Positions 15,936-25,606 of a DNA stretch of 64,000 bases are shown here, piece after piece. This DNA comes from Enterococcus ureilyticus. GTDB lineage: Bacteria; Bacillota; Bacilli; Lactobacillales; Enterococcaceae. Position 1 is the stretch's first letter; every line of letters starts with the position of its first letter. The notes beneath the pieces were generated by a model. It was not told the origin of the DNA. It searched no databases and saw only the letters and a list, made by a program, of their open reading frames with translations. The stretch lies in NCBI RefSeq assembly GCF_001730315.1, contig NZ_MIKC01000006.1, positions 38,996 through 102,995 on the forward strand. The letters run 5' to 3'. A program made the translations under genes and the position numbers.

Positions 15936-16667
15936 ATGAAATATAAAAATCAAATTTCTTTTAGAGTTGAAGGTGAGTATGCCCTTTTTACTGATCCTTT
16001 GACAAAAATGGGTGGTGAAAAAATGACCTATCAAATTCCTACCTATCAAGCATTAAAAGGAATCACAGAAAGCATCTACTGGAAACCATCCATTGTTTAT
16101 TACGTTGATGAAGTTCGCATAATGAAATCCATTCAAATGGAATCTAAAGGTATGCGACCGATGAAATACAACGATAGTAATGCGAGTGATTTAGCATATT
16201 ATACGTATTTGAAAAAGCCTATTTATGAAGTCAAAGTCCATTTTGAGTTTAATCAACATCGTCCTGATTTAAAAGGCGATTGGAATGAGGATAAACATTA
16301 TCAAATTTTAAAACGTTCAATCAAAGCAGGTGGAAGAAGGGATATTTTTCTAGGTACGCGAGAATGTCAGGGATATGTAGAACCTGTTGATTTTGGTGTG
16401 GCAAAAGGGGTCTATGATGATTATGAAGGTGAGCTACACTTTGGCACAATGGTGCATGGGTTATCCTATCCAGATGAAACAGGGAAAGACGAACTAGCTG
16501 TTCGTTTGTGGCACCCGATCATGGAAAAAGGGATTATTCAGTTTCCACGCCCAGAAGCCTGTACCTTAGTTCGACCGCTTAGAACGATGCAAGCTAAGCC
16601 ATTTGAACTTTCAAAAATAGAACCCGTCGATCAGTTATTTGAATCCTTGGAACAGGAGGTCGAATGA
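15936..16667 (+). CDS. cas5c: Type I-C Cas5 (Cas5c/Cas5d), crRNA-processing subunit
   Basis: 243 residues. In type I-C this protein replaces Cas6 as the pre-crRNA endonuclease and then stays at the crRNA 5' handle in Cascade. Typical stretches are [24 protein letters not shown] at the N-terminus and [17 protein letters not shown] near 130-146. AAGGAGG precedes ATG 15936. Its stop overlaps the cas8c start. The 15893-15912 stretch before it resembles the left end of the palindromic repeats at 9 kb. Confidence 0.93.
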   Translation: MKYKNQISFRVEGEYALFTDPLTKMGGEKMTYQIPTYQALKGITESIYWKPSIVYYVDEVRIMKSIQMESKGMRPMKYNDSNASDLAYYTYLKKPIYEVKVHFEFNQHRPDLKGDWNEDKHYQILKRSIKAGGRRDIFLGTRECQGYVEPVDFGVAKGVYDDYEGELHFGTMVHGLSYPDETGKDELAVRLWHPIMEKGIIQFPRPEACTLVRPLRTMQAKPFELSKIEPVDQLFESLEQEVE

Positions 16668-18589
16668 TGAGTTGGTTGAATGATTTATATGAAACGTACA
16701 GAGAAAATGCCGACCAAGTAGGAAAAGTCCAACGAACTTCGTCTGGAAAAGAAATTGTACTTTTACCCATTGCACATGCGTATCAAAATGCTCAAATCGA
16801 AGTAACGATAACGCCAGAAGGTGAATTTTATTCAGCAAGCGTCGTTCCAAAAGAAGACGCTCAAACAATGATACCTGTAACGATCGAATCTGCTGGAAGG
16901 GCTGGTTCAACATCTGCACCACACTTGATCCATGACAATTTAGTTTATGTTGCTGGTGATTTTGAGCACTATGGTGGTGTTTACAAAAAGAATAAAGCTG
17001 GAAAAAATTCTTATCAGATGTATTTAGAAAATTTGCAAGCATGGTGTGAATCAGAGTATGCTCAGCCAGTCGTTAAAAGTGTTTTAAGCTATTTAGAAAA
17101 AGGCAAACTAATTGAAGATCTAGTACAAGCAAAGGTAATGGTTGAAAAAAATCATCAACTCATTCCCAAATGGTCAAAGGAATTAGAAGCAGAATTTGGT
17201 GAGAAACCAGCTTTATTTAGTGTGGTAGTTGGAGAACAAACAACCTCTTTCGTTCGATTTGCTGTTCAAGAACAAGGAACAGGAAAACGACCACTCTGGG
17301 GAGATTCAGAAATCATTGACTCCTTTGTCGCTTATTATACAAACGAACTGACGAACGAGGGGCTAGATTATGTGACGGGCGAAATGTTACCTCTGACAGA
17401 AAATCACCCTTCAAAGGTACGTTATGGTGGTGACATGGCGAAAATAATTTCTGGTAATGATTCGGTGAATTTCACCTATAAAGGTCGTTTTACAGATAAA
17501 AATCAAGTGGCTTCAATCAGTTACGAAGTCTCACAAAAAGGCCATAACGCCTTAAAATGGCTGATTGGCAAACAAGCGTTTAGTTTAGACGGACGAGTCT
17601 TTTTAACCTGGGGGAAAAAAGAAACAGAGGTTCCTAATCCAGAAGAATCCAGTGCTGATTTTCTTGATTTTGATGCTATTTTTGCAAAGGATGAAGAAGC
17701 GGAAGTTTTACTAAACCCGGACACAACCCATCAACAATTTTCTGAGTTATTTAAAAAAGCCTTGAATGGTTATAGCGTGAAGCTTGCGTATCATGAACCA
17801 ATTTACATCATGATTCTAGATGCAGCTACTCCAGGCAGAATGGGGATTCTGTACTATCGTTCGATTGAAAAGGAACAATACTTTGCTCGAATTGAAGACT
17901 GGCATCAAACTTGTTTCTGGCGACATACTTACGGCAGTAAAAATAAGCAGCGTTATACTTTTTGGGGAGCGCCATCTTTGAGGGATATCGCCGAAGCAGC
18001 CTACGGTTCACGAGCGAGTGATACGCTGATAAAAAATACAATTCATGAACTATTTCCTTGTGTTGTAGATGGAAAAAGGATTCCAATAAATCTAGTACGA
18101 AATCTTCTGCAAAGAGCGTCAAATCCCGTGAGTATGGAGAAATGGGAATGGGAGAAAACATTGAGTATTGCTTGTGCAGTAATGAAAAAGCATTTCAATT
18201 TTAAAAAGGAGGAAAAAAATGTGGCTTTAGATAAAAATCAGAAAGATAGAAGTTATTTGTTTGGAAGAATGTTGGCAGTTGCTGATGTTTTGGAAGAACG
18301 TGCCTTATATAAGGCTGGTATCAATAGAAGTACAAATGCGATTCGCTATATGAATGCTTTTAGCAATCATCCGTTAAAAACGTGGAGGATCATTCAAGAA
18401 AATTTAATTCCGTATCAAGCGAGATTAAGAGGAAAAGGAAGTTATTATCAAAAATTATTAGACGAAATTGGTGAGTCTTTTGAGTTTGAACATTATACAG
18501 ATAAGGCTTTAGACGGGAAATATTTATTAGGTTATTACAGCCAACGAGCAGATTTGAAGAAAAAAACAGAAGAGAAAACGGAGGAATAA
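16664..18589 (+). CDS. cas8c: Type I-C Cascade large subunit Cas8c
   Basis: 641 residues, the usual size of Cas8c/Csd1. It recognises the PAM and recruits Cas3. Csd1-type sequence is seen near the N-terminus ([13 protein letters not shown]) and in the middle ([12 protein letters not shown]). AGGAGG lies 6 nt before ATGATG 16664, overlapping the cas5c stop. The last 122 codons also encode Cas11c from an internal start (separate entry). Confidence 0.93.
   Translation: MMSWLNDLYETYRENADQVGKVQRTSSGKEIVLLPIAHAYQNAQIEVTITPEGEFYSASVVPKEDAQTMIPVTIESAGRAGSTSAPHLIHDNLVYVAGDFEHYGGVYKKNKAGKNSYQMYLENLQAWCESEYAQPVVKSVLSYLEKGKLIEDLVQAKVMVEKNHQLIPKWSKELEAEFGEKPALFSVVVGEQTTSFVRFAVQEQGTGKRPLWGDSEIIDSFVAYYTNELTNEGLDYVTGEMLPLTENHPSKVRYGGDMAKIISGNDSVNFTYKGRFTDKNQVASISYEVSQKGHNALKWLIGKQAFSLDGRVFLTWGKKETEVPNPEESSADFLDFDAIFAKDEEAEVLLNPDTTHQQFSELFKKALNGYSVKLAYHEPIYIMILDAATPGRMGILYYRSIEKEQYFARIEDWHQTCFWRHTYGSKNKQRYTFWGAPSLRDIAEAAYGSRASDTLIKNTIHELFPCVVDGKRIPINLVRNLLQRASNPVSMEKWEWEKTLSIACAVMKKHFNFKKEEKNVALDKNQKDRSYLFGRMLAVADVLEERALYKAGINRSTNAIRYMNAFSNHPLKTWRIIQENLIPYQARLRGKGSYYQKLLDEIGESFEFEHYTDKALDGKYLLGYYSQRADLKKKTEEKTEE
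18206..18212 (+). promoter_or_regulatory. Internal ribosome binding site inside cas8c
   Basis: A perfect AAGGAGG 8 nt before an in-frame GTG (18221). The ATG two bases earlier is out of frame and stops after three codons, so GTG is the start that fits. This decides the start of cas11c. Confidence 0.7.
18221..18589 (+). CDS. cas11c: Cascade small subunit Cas11c, nested in cas8c
   Basis: Internal in-frame product of 122 residues from GTG 18221, beginning [20 protein letters not shown]. Type I-C systems are known to make the small subunit from an internal start near the end of cas8c; two copies line the Cascade belly and stabilise the R-loop. Length, position and the perfect AAGGAGG match those cases. 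The protein is helical and basic, as expected. It would be absent from ordinary annotation because it shares frame and stop with Cas8c. Confidence 0.75.
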   Translation: MALDKNQKDRSYLFGRMLAVADVLEERALYKAGINRSTNAIRYMNAFSNHPLKTWRIIQENLIPYQARLRGKGSYYQKLLDEIGESFEFEHYTDKALDGKYLLGYYSQRADLKKKTEEKTEE

Positions 18590-18592
18590 ATC

Positions 18593-19456
18593 ATGACAGT
18601 TTTAACACACAAAATCGACTTTAAAGTAATCACATCAGTGACAAATGCTAATCCAAATGGTGATCCACTAAACGGAAACCGACCACGCCAAAATTTTGAA
18701 GGCTATGGCGAGATTTCGGATGTAGCGATCAAACGTAAAATCCGCAATCGTCTACAAGATATGGGAGAGAAAATTTTTGTGCAATCTGATGATCGAGCAG
18801 ATGATGGATTGAAGAGCTTAAAAGACCGTGTAGATTCTGTCGAAGAATTAAATAAAATTGCTGCTGATAAAAAGAAAGCAGATGTGAACCGATTTAGTGA
18901 AGTAGCTTGTGAAACGTGGATTGATACGCGTAGTTTTGGACAGGTATTTGCATTTAAAGGATTGGAACTTTCTGTAGGTGTTCGTGGTCCAGTTTCGATA
19001 CAAACTGCAGTCAGCCTTGAACCAATCGACATTAATACAATGCAAATCACGAAAAGTGTCAATTCAGTCAGTGAAGGTGGCGGTAAAAGCTCTGACACCA
19101 TGGGGACCAAACACTTTGTAGACTTCGGAGTATATGTCTTCAACGGCAGTATCAATGTTCAACTAGCCGAAAAAACAGGTTTTACCGAAGCGGATGCTGA
19201 AAAAATCAAAGAAGCTCTGACCACTCTTTTCGAAAACGACGCATCGTCCGCTCGTCCAGATGGCAGTATGGCTGTCGAAAAGGTTTACTGGTGGGAGCAC
19301 CCAAGCAAAATGGGTAAAGCGTCATCTGCGAAAGTCCATCGTTCTGTAAAAATCGAAAAAATTCCTGAAGTCGACCGCGCAAAATCATTTGACGATTACA
19401 AAGTAACCGTGGAGCCACTAGAAGGAATCGAGCTAACTGTCATCGAAGGGCTATAA
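18593..19456 (+). CDS. cas7c: Type I-C Cascade backbone Cas7c
   Basis: 287 residues, Csd2-type Cas7 that coats the crRNA spacer. The family opening ITSVTNANPNGDPLNGNRPR (about residues 13-32) is clear, followed by SDVAIKRKIRNRL. It starts 3 nt after the cas8c stop with GGAGG upstream of ATG 18593. Confidence 0.95.
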   Translation: MTVLTHKIDFKVITSVTNANPNGDPLNGNRPRQNFEGYGEISDVAIKRKIRNRLQDMGEKIFVQSDDRADDGLKSLKDRVDSVEELNKIAADKKKADVNRFSEVACETWIDTRSFGQVFAFKGLELSVGVRGPVSIQTAVSLEPIDINTMQITKSVNSVSEGGGKSSDTMGTKHFVDFGVYVFNGSINVQLAEKTGFTEADAEKIKEALTTLFENDASSARPDGSMAVEKVYWWEHPSKMGKASSAKVHRSVKIEKIPEVDRAKSFDDYKVTVEPLEGIELTVIEGL

Positions 19457-19457
19457 T

Positions 19458-20111
19458 ATGTACGATGAACAAGATTATTTAATGATTTCAGGTATCCAAC
19501 ATTTTTTGTTTTGCCGTCGTCAATGGGCGTTGATCCATATTGAGCAGCAATGGCAAGAAAATGTGCTGACATTGGAAGGTCAATATTTACATGAAAAAGC
19601 CGATCAACCAACAATTCGTGAAAAGCGCAAAGATTGTTTGATTGTTCGCGCATTGCCGATCCATTCACCAACTTTAGGAATTACTGGAATCTGTGATGTT
19701 GTGGAATTTGTGCAAGATCCAAACGGTGTAACATTAAACGGAGAAACGGGAACTTATTTACCTGTACCAGTTGAATACAAGCATGGTAAACCCAAACAAG
19801 AGCTTAGTGATATATTCCAATTAACAGCTCAAGCCGTTTGCTTAGAAGAAATGTTAGTCTGTGAAGTACCTAAAAGCTATTTATATTATCATGAAACAAA
19901 ACGCCGAGAAGAAATCGAAATCACGTCTGCTTTACGTGAAGAATTACAAAAAAACGTAGCAGAAATGCATCAATATTGGAAAAGACGCTATACGCCAAAG
20001 GTTAAAACTGGAAATTTTTGTAAAAAGTGTTCATTACAAAATATCTGTTTACCTAAATTAATGAATGTTCAAACAGTAAAAGGCTACTTAGATCGGAGGT
20101 TATGCGAGTGA
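19458..20111 (+). CDS. cas4: Cas4 nuclease of spacer acquisition
   Basis: 217 residues. RecB-like nuclease with an iron-sulphur cluster that trims prespacers and selects PAM orientation. Four Cys are in place: C19 in FLFCRRQ and C188, C191 and C197 in FCKKCSLQNIC. Nuclease residues appear in GICDVVEF and PVEYKHGK. It starts one base after the cas7 stop and overlaps cas1 by 10 nt. Confidence 0.95.
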   Translation: MYDEQDYLMISGIQHFLFCRRQWALIHIEQQWQENVLTLEGQYLHEKADQPTIREKRKDCLIVRALPIHSPTLGITGICDVVEFVQDPNGVTLNGETGTYLPVPVEYKHGKPKQELSDIFQLTAQAVCLEEMLVCEVPKSYLYYHETKRREEIEITSALREELQKNVAEMHQYWKRRYTPKVKTGNFCKKCSLQNICLPKLMNVQTVKGYLDRRLCE

Positions 20112-21136
20112 AAAAACTGTTGAATAGCTTATTTGTAACAACCCGAGATGCCTATTTAGCTTTAGACGGTGAGAATATTGTGGTCAAAATTGATGAACAG
20201 AAAAATAGAGTTCCACTTCATAATATAGAAGCGATTGTCACTTCTGGTTATTTAGGTGCTAGTCCAGCGTTGATGCGTAAATGCGCTGAAAAAAATATAG
20301 GCATAACCTTTTTAACAAATTCTGGTAAGTTTGGCAGTCGAGTGACTGGCGGCACAACTGGTAATGTCACATTGCGGAAAAAGCAATACCGTCTATCGGA
20401 TACAGAAGCAGAAAGCTTAGAAATTGCTCGTCATTTTATTATTGGTAAATTGTACAATCAACGTTGGATGTTGGAGCGAATGACTAGAGAAAACCCGATG
20501 AGAATTGATGTCGAGCGTTTTAAGCAAATTTCTGGCGAATTAAAAAAATACATTGAAGATATTCGCCAAGTTGGGGATTTAGAAACATTAAGAGGAATCG
20601 AAGGACAAGCTGCGAATCGTTATTTTCTATTGTTTGATCAAATGATTTTACAGCAAAAAAGTGATTTCGGTTTTTATGGTAGAAACCGTCGGCCGCCTTT
20701 GGATAATGTAAATGCTATGCTTTCTTTAGCGTATACTTTGTTAGCGCAAGAATGTGCTGCTGCATTAGAAACGGTTGGACTGGATCCTTATGTCGGCTTT
20801 ATGCATCAAGATCGACCAGGTAGAGCTTCTTTAGCATTAGATTTGATGGAAGAGTTGCGAGGTATTTATGCGGATCGTTTTGTTTTAACGTTGATTAATA
20901 AGAAAATGGTGACCGAAAAGGATTTTGTCAAAAAAGAAAGTGGTGCAGTCATTTTGACGGATGATGGTAGGCGTACCTTTTTTCAAAAATGGCAAGAGAA
21001 GAAACAAGAACAAATTCAGCATCCGTTTTTAGGTGAGAAAATCAATTGGGGATTAGTTCCTTACGCTCAGGCATTGTTATTAAGTCGCTTTTTAAGAGAT
21101 GATTTAGATGGTTATCCACCGTTTTTATGGAAGTAG
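20102..21136 (+). CDS. cas1: CRISPR integrase Cas1
   Basis: 344 residues, type I-C Cas1. Catalytic Glu in LRGIEGQAANRYF (near 166), His in FMHQDRPGRASLALDLMEE (near 235) and the acidic cluster of that same stretch are all present. It would integrate spacers with Cas2. Start overlaps cas4; GGAGG is at 20096. Confidence 0.96.
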   Translation: MRVKKLLNSLFVTTRDAYLALDGENIVVKIDEQKNRVPLHNIEAIVTSGYLGASPALMRKCAEKNIGITFLTNSGKFGSRVTGGTTGNVTLRKKQYRLSDTEAESLEIARHFIIGKLYNQRWMLERMTRENPMRIDVERFKQISGELKKYIEDIRQVGDLETLRGIEGQAANRYFLLFDQMILQQKSDFGFYGRNRRPPLDNVNAMLSLAYTLLAQECAAALETVGLDPYVGFMHQDRPGRASLALDLMEELRGIYADRFVLTLINKKMVTEKDFVKKESGAVILTDDGRRTFFQKWQEKKQEQIQHPFLGEKINWGLVPYAQALLLSRFLRDDLDGYPPFLWK

Positions 21137-21145
21137 GTGAAAAGT

Positions 21146-21436
21146 ATGTTAGTGTTGATCACTTATGATGTCGCGACAAGTTCAAAAAATGGGACTCGTC
21201 GTTTAAGAAAAGTGGCAAAAAAGTGCCAAGATTATGGACAGCGTGTTCAAAATTCTGTTTTTGAATGTGTTGTTGATGCGACGGAGTTAACGAAATTAAA
21301 GAAAGAACTGATTGATTTAATTGATGAAGAGCTGGATAGTTTGCGCATTTATCGATTAGGAAATAATTATCAAAATAAAGTAGAGCACATAGGGGCAAAG
21401 GAGAGCTTTGATGTAGAAGCGCCACTGATATTTTAA
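21146..21436 (+). CDS. cas2: Cas2
   Basis: 96 residues with the ferredoxin-like start MLVLITYDV (catalytic-type Asp) and RVQNSVFECVVD. ATG 21146 is chosen because AGGTG lies 6 nt upstream and 96 residues is the I-C norm; an in-frame GTG at 21137 is inside that site. Last cas gene, 170 nt before the array. Confidence 0.94.
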   Translation: MLVLITYDVATSSKNGTRRLRKVAKKCQDYGQRVQNSVFECVVDATELTKLKKELIDLIDEELDSLRIYRLGNNYQNKVEHIGAKESFDVEAPLIF

Positions 21437-21448
21437 TAAGAAAATTAA

Positions 21449-21491
21449 GTGCGAACCCTAAGTACACATGAAATCGCTAAGGGATCCGCAC
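21449..21491 (+). promoter_or_regulatory. Inverted repeat in the CRISPR leader
   Basis: GTGCG...CCCTAAG and CTAAGGG...CGCAC can pair across a 15-nt loop just after cas2. The rest of the leader (21492-21605) is A/T rich and would hold the array promoter and integration signals. Similar GTGCGAA.../...CGCACC stretches are common beside I-C arrays (from memory). Confidence 0.45.
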
Positions 21492-21605
21492 CAAAATTTA
21501 GCCATTTTTATTAATAAAAAGTTGTTCCTCTCATGGAAATTTAATTTTACAAGTGTTTTTTTGTGGAAAGGTGAAAATTTGTCGTATATTTTTGCTAATT
21601 TCACA

Positions 21606-21837
21606 GTCTAGCTCTGTATAGAGCTAGTGGATTGAAATGTAAACTGCCAGATGGAAATAATATCATCCTGTTTTGTCTAGCTCTGTATAGAGCTAGTGGA
21701 TTGAAATAGGACAATTACCGTATTTTTCCATTAGTTTGATACGTCTAGCTCTGTATAGAGCTAGTGGATTGAAATATAGCTGCTTCAGCTGCCAAAATAT
21801 CAGTTTTTTGAGCCTAGCTCTATAACAACTTCAAATC
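21606..21837 (+). CRISPR. Type I-C CRISPR array, 3 spacers
   Basis: Three identical 33-bp repeats at 21606-21638, 21675-21707 and 21743-21775, each starting GTCTAGCTCTGTATAGAGCT and ending GTGGATTGAAAT. The repeat holds a perfect 8-bp stem CTAGCTCT/AGAGCTAG. The 3' end is the standard I-C handle, giving transcription on the plus strand from the cas side. Spacers are 36, 35 and 36 bp. A fourth, degenerate repeat starts at 21812, exactly one spacer further (GCCTAGCTCTATA then diverges), marking the distal end. Confidence 0.95.
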
Positions 21838-21925
21838 AAAAAAATCAAAATGAAGATTTTTTCATCATCTCCTGATTGACCTGACTTAAATTACTAGGTA
21901 CTCTATAAAAAAGGCGGGTGGGAGA

Positions 21926-22633
21926 ATGAATGAAGTAGTCATTTTATTAATAGAAGATGAAGCAAGCTTAGCAAATTTCATTTCGGAGGAACTTCGGTTT
22001 GAAGGGTATAATGTTCTTTACGCCTCGGATGGTGAACAGGCATTGGAACTATTTAAACAAAATCAAAAAAGAATCACCATGCTGCTACTGGACTGGATGC
22101 TGCCAAAATATGATGGGATTACAGTTGCTAGAAGGATTCGAAGAACTAGTCAAGTACCAATCATTATGATGACCGCAAGAGATCAGTTGACCGACAAAGT
22201 GACGGGTTTAGATGCTGGTACGGACGATTATATTACAAAACCTTTTGAGATAGAAGAATTATTAGCGAGAATTCGAGTAATTATTCGTCGCTTAGAACAA
22301 CAAGAGAAAAAACAAAAACAGTTTGTGTATCACTATGCTGATTTAACACTAGATTTGACCAAGCATGTAGTAGAACGTTTTGGCGAAGTCATTCAACTGA
22401 CTCAAAAAGAATTCGAACTACTAGCAGAATTGATGAAGCACTCAGAAGTCGTATTAACGCGCGATGAGCTGCTTAATGCTGTATGGGGCTACGATTATTT
22501 TGGCCAAACGAATGTGGTGGATGTATATATTCGTTCTCTTAGGAATAAAATGGATCGCAATCCCAGTCAGCGATTACTTCAAACGGTTCGAGGAGTTGGC
22601 TATGTGCTGAGGTTAGATAATGAGGAGAATTAA
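21926..22633 (+). CDS. OmpR-family response regulator
   Basis: 235 residues: receiver domain with phospho-acceptor Asp56 in LLLDWMLP, Thr in IIMMTARD and Lys in YITKPF, then a winged-helix domain ending VRGVGYVLR. GTGGGAGA precedes ATG 21926. Its stop overlaps the kinase gene. Organisation is LisR/EtaR-like; the stimulus is unknown. It begins about 90 nt after the CRISPR array, with no sign of a functional link. Confidence 0.9.
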   Translation: MNEVVILLIEDEASLANFISEELRFEGYNVLYASDGEQALELFKQNQKRITMLLLDWMLPKYDGITVARRIRRTSQVPIIMMTARDQLTDKVTGLDAGTDDYITKPFEIEELLARIRVIIRRLEQQEKKQKQFVYHYADLTLDLTKHVVERFGEVIQLTQKEFELLAELMKHSEVVLTRDELLNAVWGYDYFGQTNVVDVYIRSLRNKMDRNPSQRLLQTVRGVGYVLRLDNEEN

Positions 22634-23999
22634 AGAGACTTTTCAGCAGCAAAAAAATACGACTCAATTTCAATTGATGGTTCGTTTTGTCAGCCTGCTT
22701 GTTTCAGCAATAGTGATTTTAAGTATTGCTATCATGGGTATCACAATTGCGGAATTGTATGAAGTAACGGAGGAACAAGCGGTATTACTAGAAGGATCGC
22801 TAAAAAATAATGAGGCACAAGAGGCAGTTGAATGGCAAAAGACTTTGGTGAATTATGGCGTAACAGATAATTCACCTTACTTGATTCGGGTGGGATTAAC
22901 TAGCGGTGAGACTGTTTTTTCTTCAGAGGATGCTCAAGAATTATATGCTGAATTTCCTCGTTTAAAACAATTGATTTTGTTTGATCAAATTTTATGGACA
23001 AGTGAAATGGAACCTTACTATTATAGAAGTTTCCAAAAAAGAAATGCGCACATTACTATATTAGTGGATCTAGAAGATCAATTTGAGGTAATTGGTAGAA
23101 TTTTTTCTTTAACCCTTTTTTTGACTGTGATCGTAATCCTGATTGGTGCATTTGTCACGTATCGGTTCTCTAGAAAAATTAGCCAATCATTAGTTAAAAT
23201 GAACGAGGAAATCAGTCAGCTGGAAAGCTCAGCCATTGAACAAAAGCTAACCGTTTCTAAGACACCTTTGGAGGTTCAAAATATAGCGCAGTCTTTTAAC
23301 GAATTATTGGAAAAGCAACGCCAATCTCTAAAAAGAGAACAGGAATTTGTCACAGATGCCTCTCATGAATTGCGGACGCCACTAGCAGCCATTAGAGGAC
23401 ATGTCAATTTAATCAAACGTCGTGGAAAAACACATCCACAAGTGATCCCAAAATCACTAACTTATATTGATACAGAGTCAAAACGAATGGAGACGCTTGT
23501 TGAACAGCTTTTAACCTTAGGGCGATTAACAAATCAAGCAAGTTTACAAGAAGTTGATTTATCTTCCTTGATCCAACAAACAGTCACTGAGTTAAGTGTA
23601 ATGGGTACGCAAAACGTAACGGTTCAAATAGAAGAGGGGATATTGATCACAGGTCAAACTGAACATTTCTATCAAATAGCGAGAAATTTGATTGAAAATG
23701 CCATGAAATATACTGAGGATACAGGAACAATTGGTGTAACCCTTTTTTCTAATGCCAACAATATTCAGTTGGTCGTGGAAGACTCTGGAATAGGTATTTC
23801 AAACGAAGAAAAAAAGAAAATCTTTGAACGCTTTTATCGAGTCGACCAATCACGTTCTAGTAAAATTCCTGGCTCTGGTATTGGACTATCGATTGTAAAA
23901 GAGCTGGTTGAACTTTATCAAGGGGAAATCACAGTAACGGATAAGGCTCCATTAGGAAGTTGTTTTACCGTGTCCTTTACAATAAATCATGAAAAATGA
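22620..23999 (+). CDS. Sensor histidine kinase
   Basis: 459 residues with two membrane helices (about 20-50 and 160-185) flanking an extracellular sensor domain, a HAMP segment, the H-box DASHELRTPLAAIRG (His near 249) and ATP-binding N, G1 and G2 boxes (NLIENAMKYT, DSGIGIS, GSGIGLSIV). Overlaps the response-regulator stop by 14 nt, so the pair is one operon. Layout resembles LisK/EtaS kinases of Listeria and Enterococcus. Confidence 0.9.
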   Translation: MRRIKETFQQQKNTTQFQLMVRFVSLLVSAIVILSIAIMGITIAELYEVTEEQAVLLEGSLKNNEAQEAVEWQKTLVNYGVTDNSPYLIRVGLTSGETVFSSEDAQELYAEFPRLKQLILFDQILWTSEMEPYYYRSFQKRNAHITILVDLEDQFEVIGRIFSLTLFLTVIVILIGAFVTYRFSRKISQSLVKMNEEISQLESSAIEQKLTVSKTPLEVQNIAQSFNELLEKQRQSLKREQEFVTDASHELRTPLAAIRGHVNLIKRRGKTHPQVIPKSLTYIDTESKRMETLVEQLLTLGRLTNQASLQEVDLSSLIQQTVTELSVMGTQNVTVQIEEGILITGQTEHFYQIARNLIENAMKYTEDTGTIGVTLFSNANNIQLVVEDSGIGISNEEKKKIFERFYRVDQSRSSKIPGSGIGLSIVKELVELYQGEITVTDKAPLGSCFTVSFTINHEK

Positions 24000-24101
24000 A
24001 AATTTCTTCATTTAACTTTCACCTTTATTTGTTTTTATTGAGTCGTTTAACTGTTAAGATAAGGGTATAAAGCGAATGGAAAACAGAGAGGATTGAATGA
24101 A

Positions 24102-24716
24102 ATGAATAAAAAAATGATGATTGGAACAGTCTGCTTAGGATTATTATTAGCAGGTTGTACAAGTAATAACAAATCACTGGAAAATCAAGCACAGACAAGT
24201 AACAGCTCTATTAAGCAAACAACGCCAACGGATTCAGGTACGATTGCAAGTGATTCAACTAAGACAAGTCAAATAAAAGTAACGGTTGATGAAGCTATCA
24301 AAGCCTATGAAGCGGCCTATCCCAATACAGCAGTGACGTCCCTTGATTTAGATCCTTCGTTTGGCATTTACTATTATGAAATCAAAGGAGTAGATGATTC
24401 AAAGGAATATGAAGTGAAAATCCATGCTGAAACTGGCGAATTAACAAAAGATCGTGAAGAAACATTAGATCAAGATGAACAAAATGGCGTGGAAAAGAAA
24501 AACGAAGCACTAGATTTGACCAAACTAAAATCACTTGACGAAGCGTCAAAAATTGCCCAAGATACTGTAGGTGAGGGAACTGCGATCGAATGGTCACTAG
24601 AACGTGACTTGTCCATTACTTATTGGGAAGTAAAAGTCCAAGCAGGCAAAAAAGAAGTATCTGTAAAAATCAATGCCCAAACAGGGGATGTCTTAGAACA
24701 AGAATTGGATGATTAA
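24102..24716 (+). CDS. PepSY-domain lipoprotein
   Basis: 204 residues. Lipobox LLAGC (Cys near 18), a Ser/Thr/Gln-rich linker, then two PepSY repeats (VTVDEAIKAYEAAYPNTAV near 65 and LDEASKIAQDTVGEG near 145), each ending in a VKIxAxTGE/D motif. PepSY proteins hang outside the membrane and may hold peptidases or other proteins inactive. ATG 24102 is chosen with AGAGAGGA upstream; a TTG at 24093 is the alternative. It follows the two-component pair by 100 nt behind its own likely promoter and is a likely regulon member. Confidence 0.8.
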   Translation: MNKKMMIGTVCLGLLLAGCTSNNKSLENQAQTSNSSIKQTTPTDSGTIASDSTKTSQIKVTVDEAIKAYEAAYPNTAVTSLDLDPSFGIYYYEIKGVDDSKEYEVKIHAETGELTKDREETLDQDEQNGVEKKNEALDLTKLKSLDEASKIAQDTVGEGTAIEWSLERDLSITYWEVKVQAGKKEVSVKINAQTGDVLEQELDD

Positions 24717-24728
24717 TAAAATATGGAG

Positions 24729-24764
24729 CGCGAGACAAAACTAAAAAAACAGTTTTGTCTCGCG
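24729..24764 (+). terminator. Terminator after the PepSY gene
   Basis: CGCGAGACAAAACT pairs perfectly with AGTTTTGTCTCGCG (14 bp) around an A-rich loop, followed by a T-rich tail. Confidence 0.85.
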
Positions 24765-24970
24765 TTCTCTTTATCCAAATAAACGGCGAGAAAAAAGTAA
24801 TTCCTTCGAAAATAAACACTTTCATTTCGGACTATTTATCTTTTAAAGTCAATAAAAAGACTATGTTCATTATGAAGTCACAGATGTAATAGACCATATT
24901 ATTCGTTTTATTCAAAGAAATTCTATACAATATATAGTGAAACAAGTAAAACGTTAATGGAGGGATATTT

Positions 24971-25507
24971 ATGAATAATGTTATGGATCAATTAAGAAAA
25001 TATGCGCTTTTAAGAGGAATTGTCTATATGATTTTTGGGCTCTTGATTTTGATCAATCCAAGAAGTGTCTTTCAATGGGCTGTCTATTTTATTTCTGCTT
25101 ATATTGCAATTATGGGTGTACTGAATCTTTATGATGGCTTTAAAGTTAAAAAGGAAACAGGAACATATGGGATGAGTTTTCTTGGTGGAATCATTTTATT
25201 GGTGATCGCAGGAATCGTCTTGGTATTTGCAAAGGGGATCGTTAGTATTTTACCGATTTTCCTTGGGTTAGTGATCGTTGTCGTGGGCGTGACACGTGCG
25301 ATTCAATCCGTTAATTTACGAGCTTATGTTAATGTGAGCTGGTTGCCAATGCTGATCTACAGCGTGATTTTGATCATTGCTGGCTTAGTATTGACATTCA
25401 ATCCATTCAGCAGTCTTTTAGTACTGTTCCAATTGTTTGGTGGTATTTTGATTTTCATGGGAATCGGCGAAATCGTTTCGTTCTTTCAATTGCGCAATAT
25501 TAAGTGA
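24971..25507 (+). CDS. HdeD/DUF308-family membrane protein
   Basis: 178 residues with six hydrophobic helices arranged as three repeated hairpins, each with the pattern RGxxYxxxGxxxLxxP, as in HdeD. The E. coli member is linked to acid resistance; a role here is unproven. GGAGGG precedes ATG 24971. Monocistronic between two hairpin terminators. Confidence 0.8.
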   Translation: MNNVMDQLRKYALLRGIVYMIFGLLILINPRSVFQWAVYFISAYIAIMGVLNLYDGFKVKKETGTYGMSFLGGIILLVIAGIVLVFAKGIVSILPIFLGLVIVVVGVTRAIQSVNLRAYVNVSWLPMLIYSVILIIAGLVLTFNPFSSLLVLFQLFGGILIFMGIGEIVSFFQLRNIK

Positions 25508-25526
25508 TTGAACAAATGTAGTCGAG

Positions 25527-25577
25527 AAAAAAAGTATTTTGTTCCTTTTCGTTGTGAAGGAGCAAAATACTTTTTTT
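25527..25577. terminator. Bidirectional terminator
   Basis: AAAAAGTATTTTG and CAAAATACTTTTT pair, extended by TCCTT/AAGGA. It lies between two convergent genes. Confidence 0.8.
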
Positions 25578-25606
25578 ACGTGGTTTCTTCGGGTTTAGAG
25601 CATTAA

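Noticed and set aside
21812..21837. Fourth active CRISPR repeat
   Set aside because: Only about the first 13 bases fit; the second stem arm and the GATTGAAAT end are lost, so it is a decayed terminal repeat.
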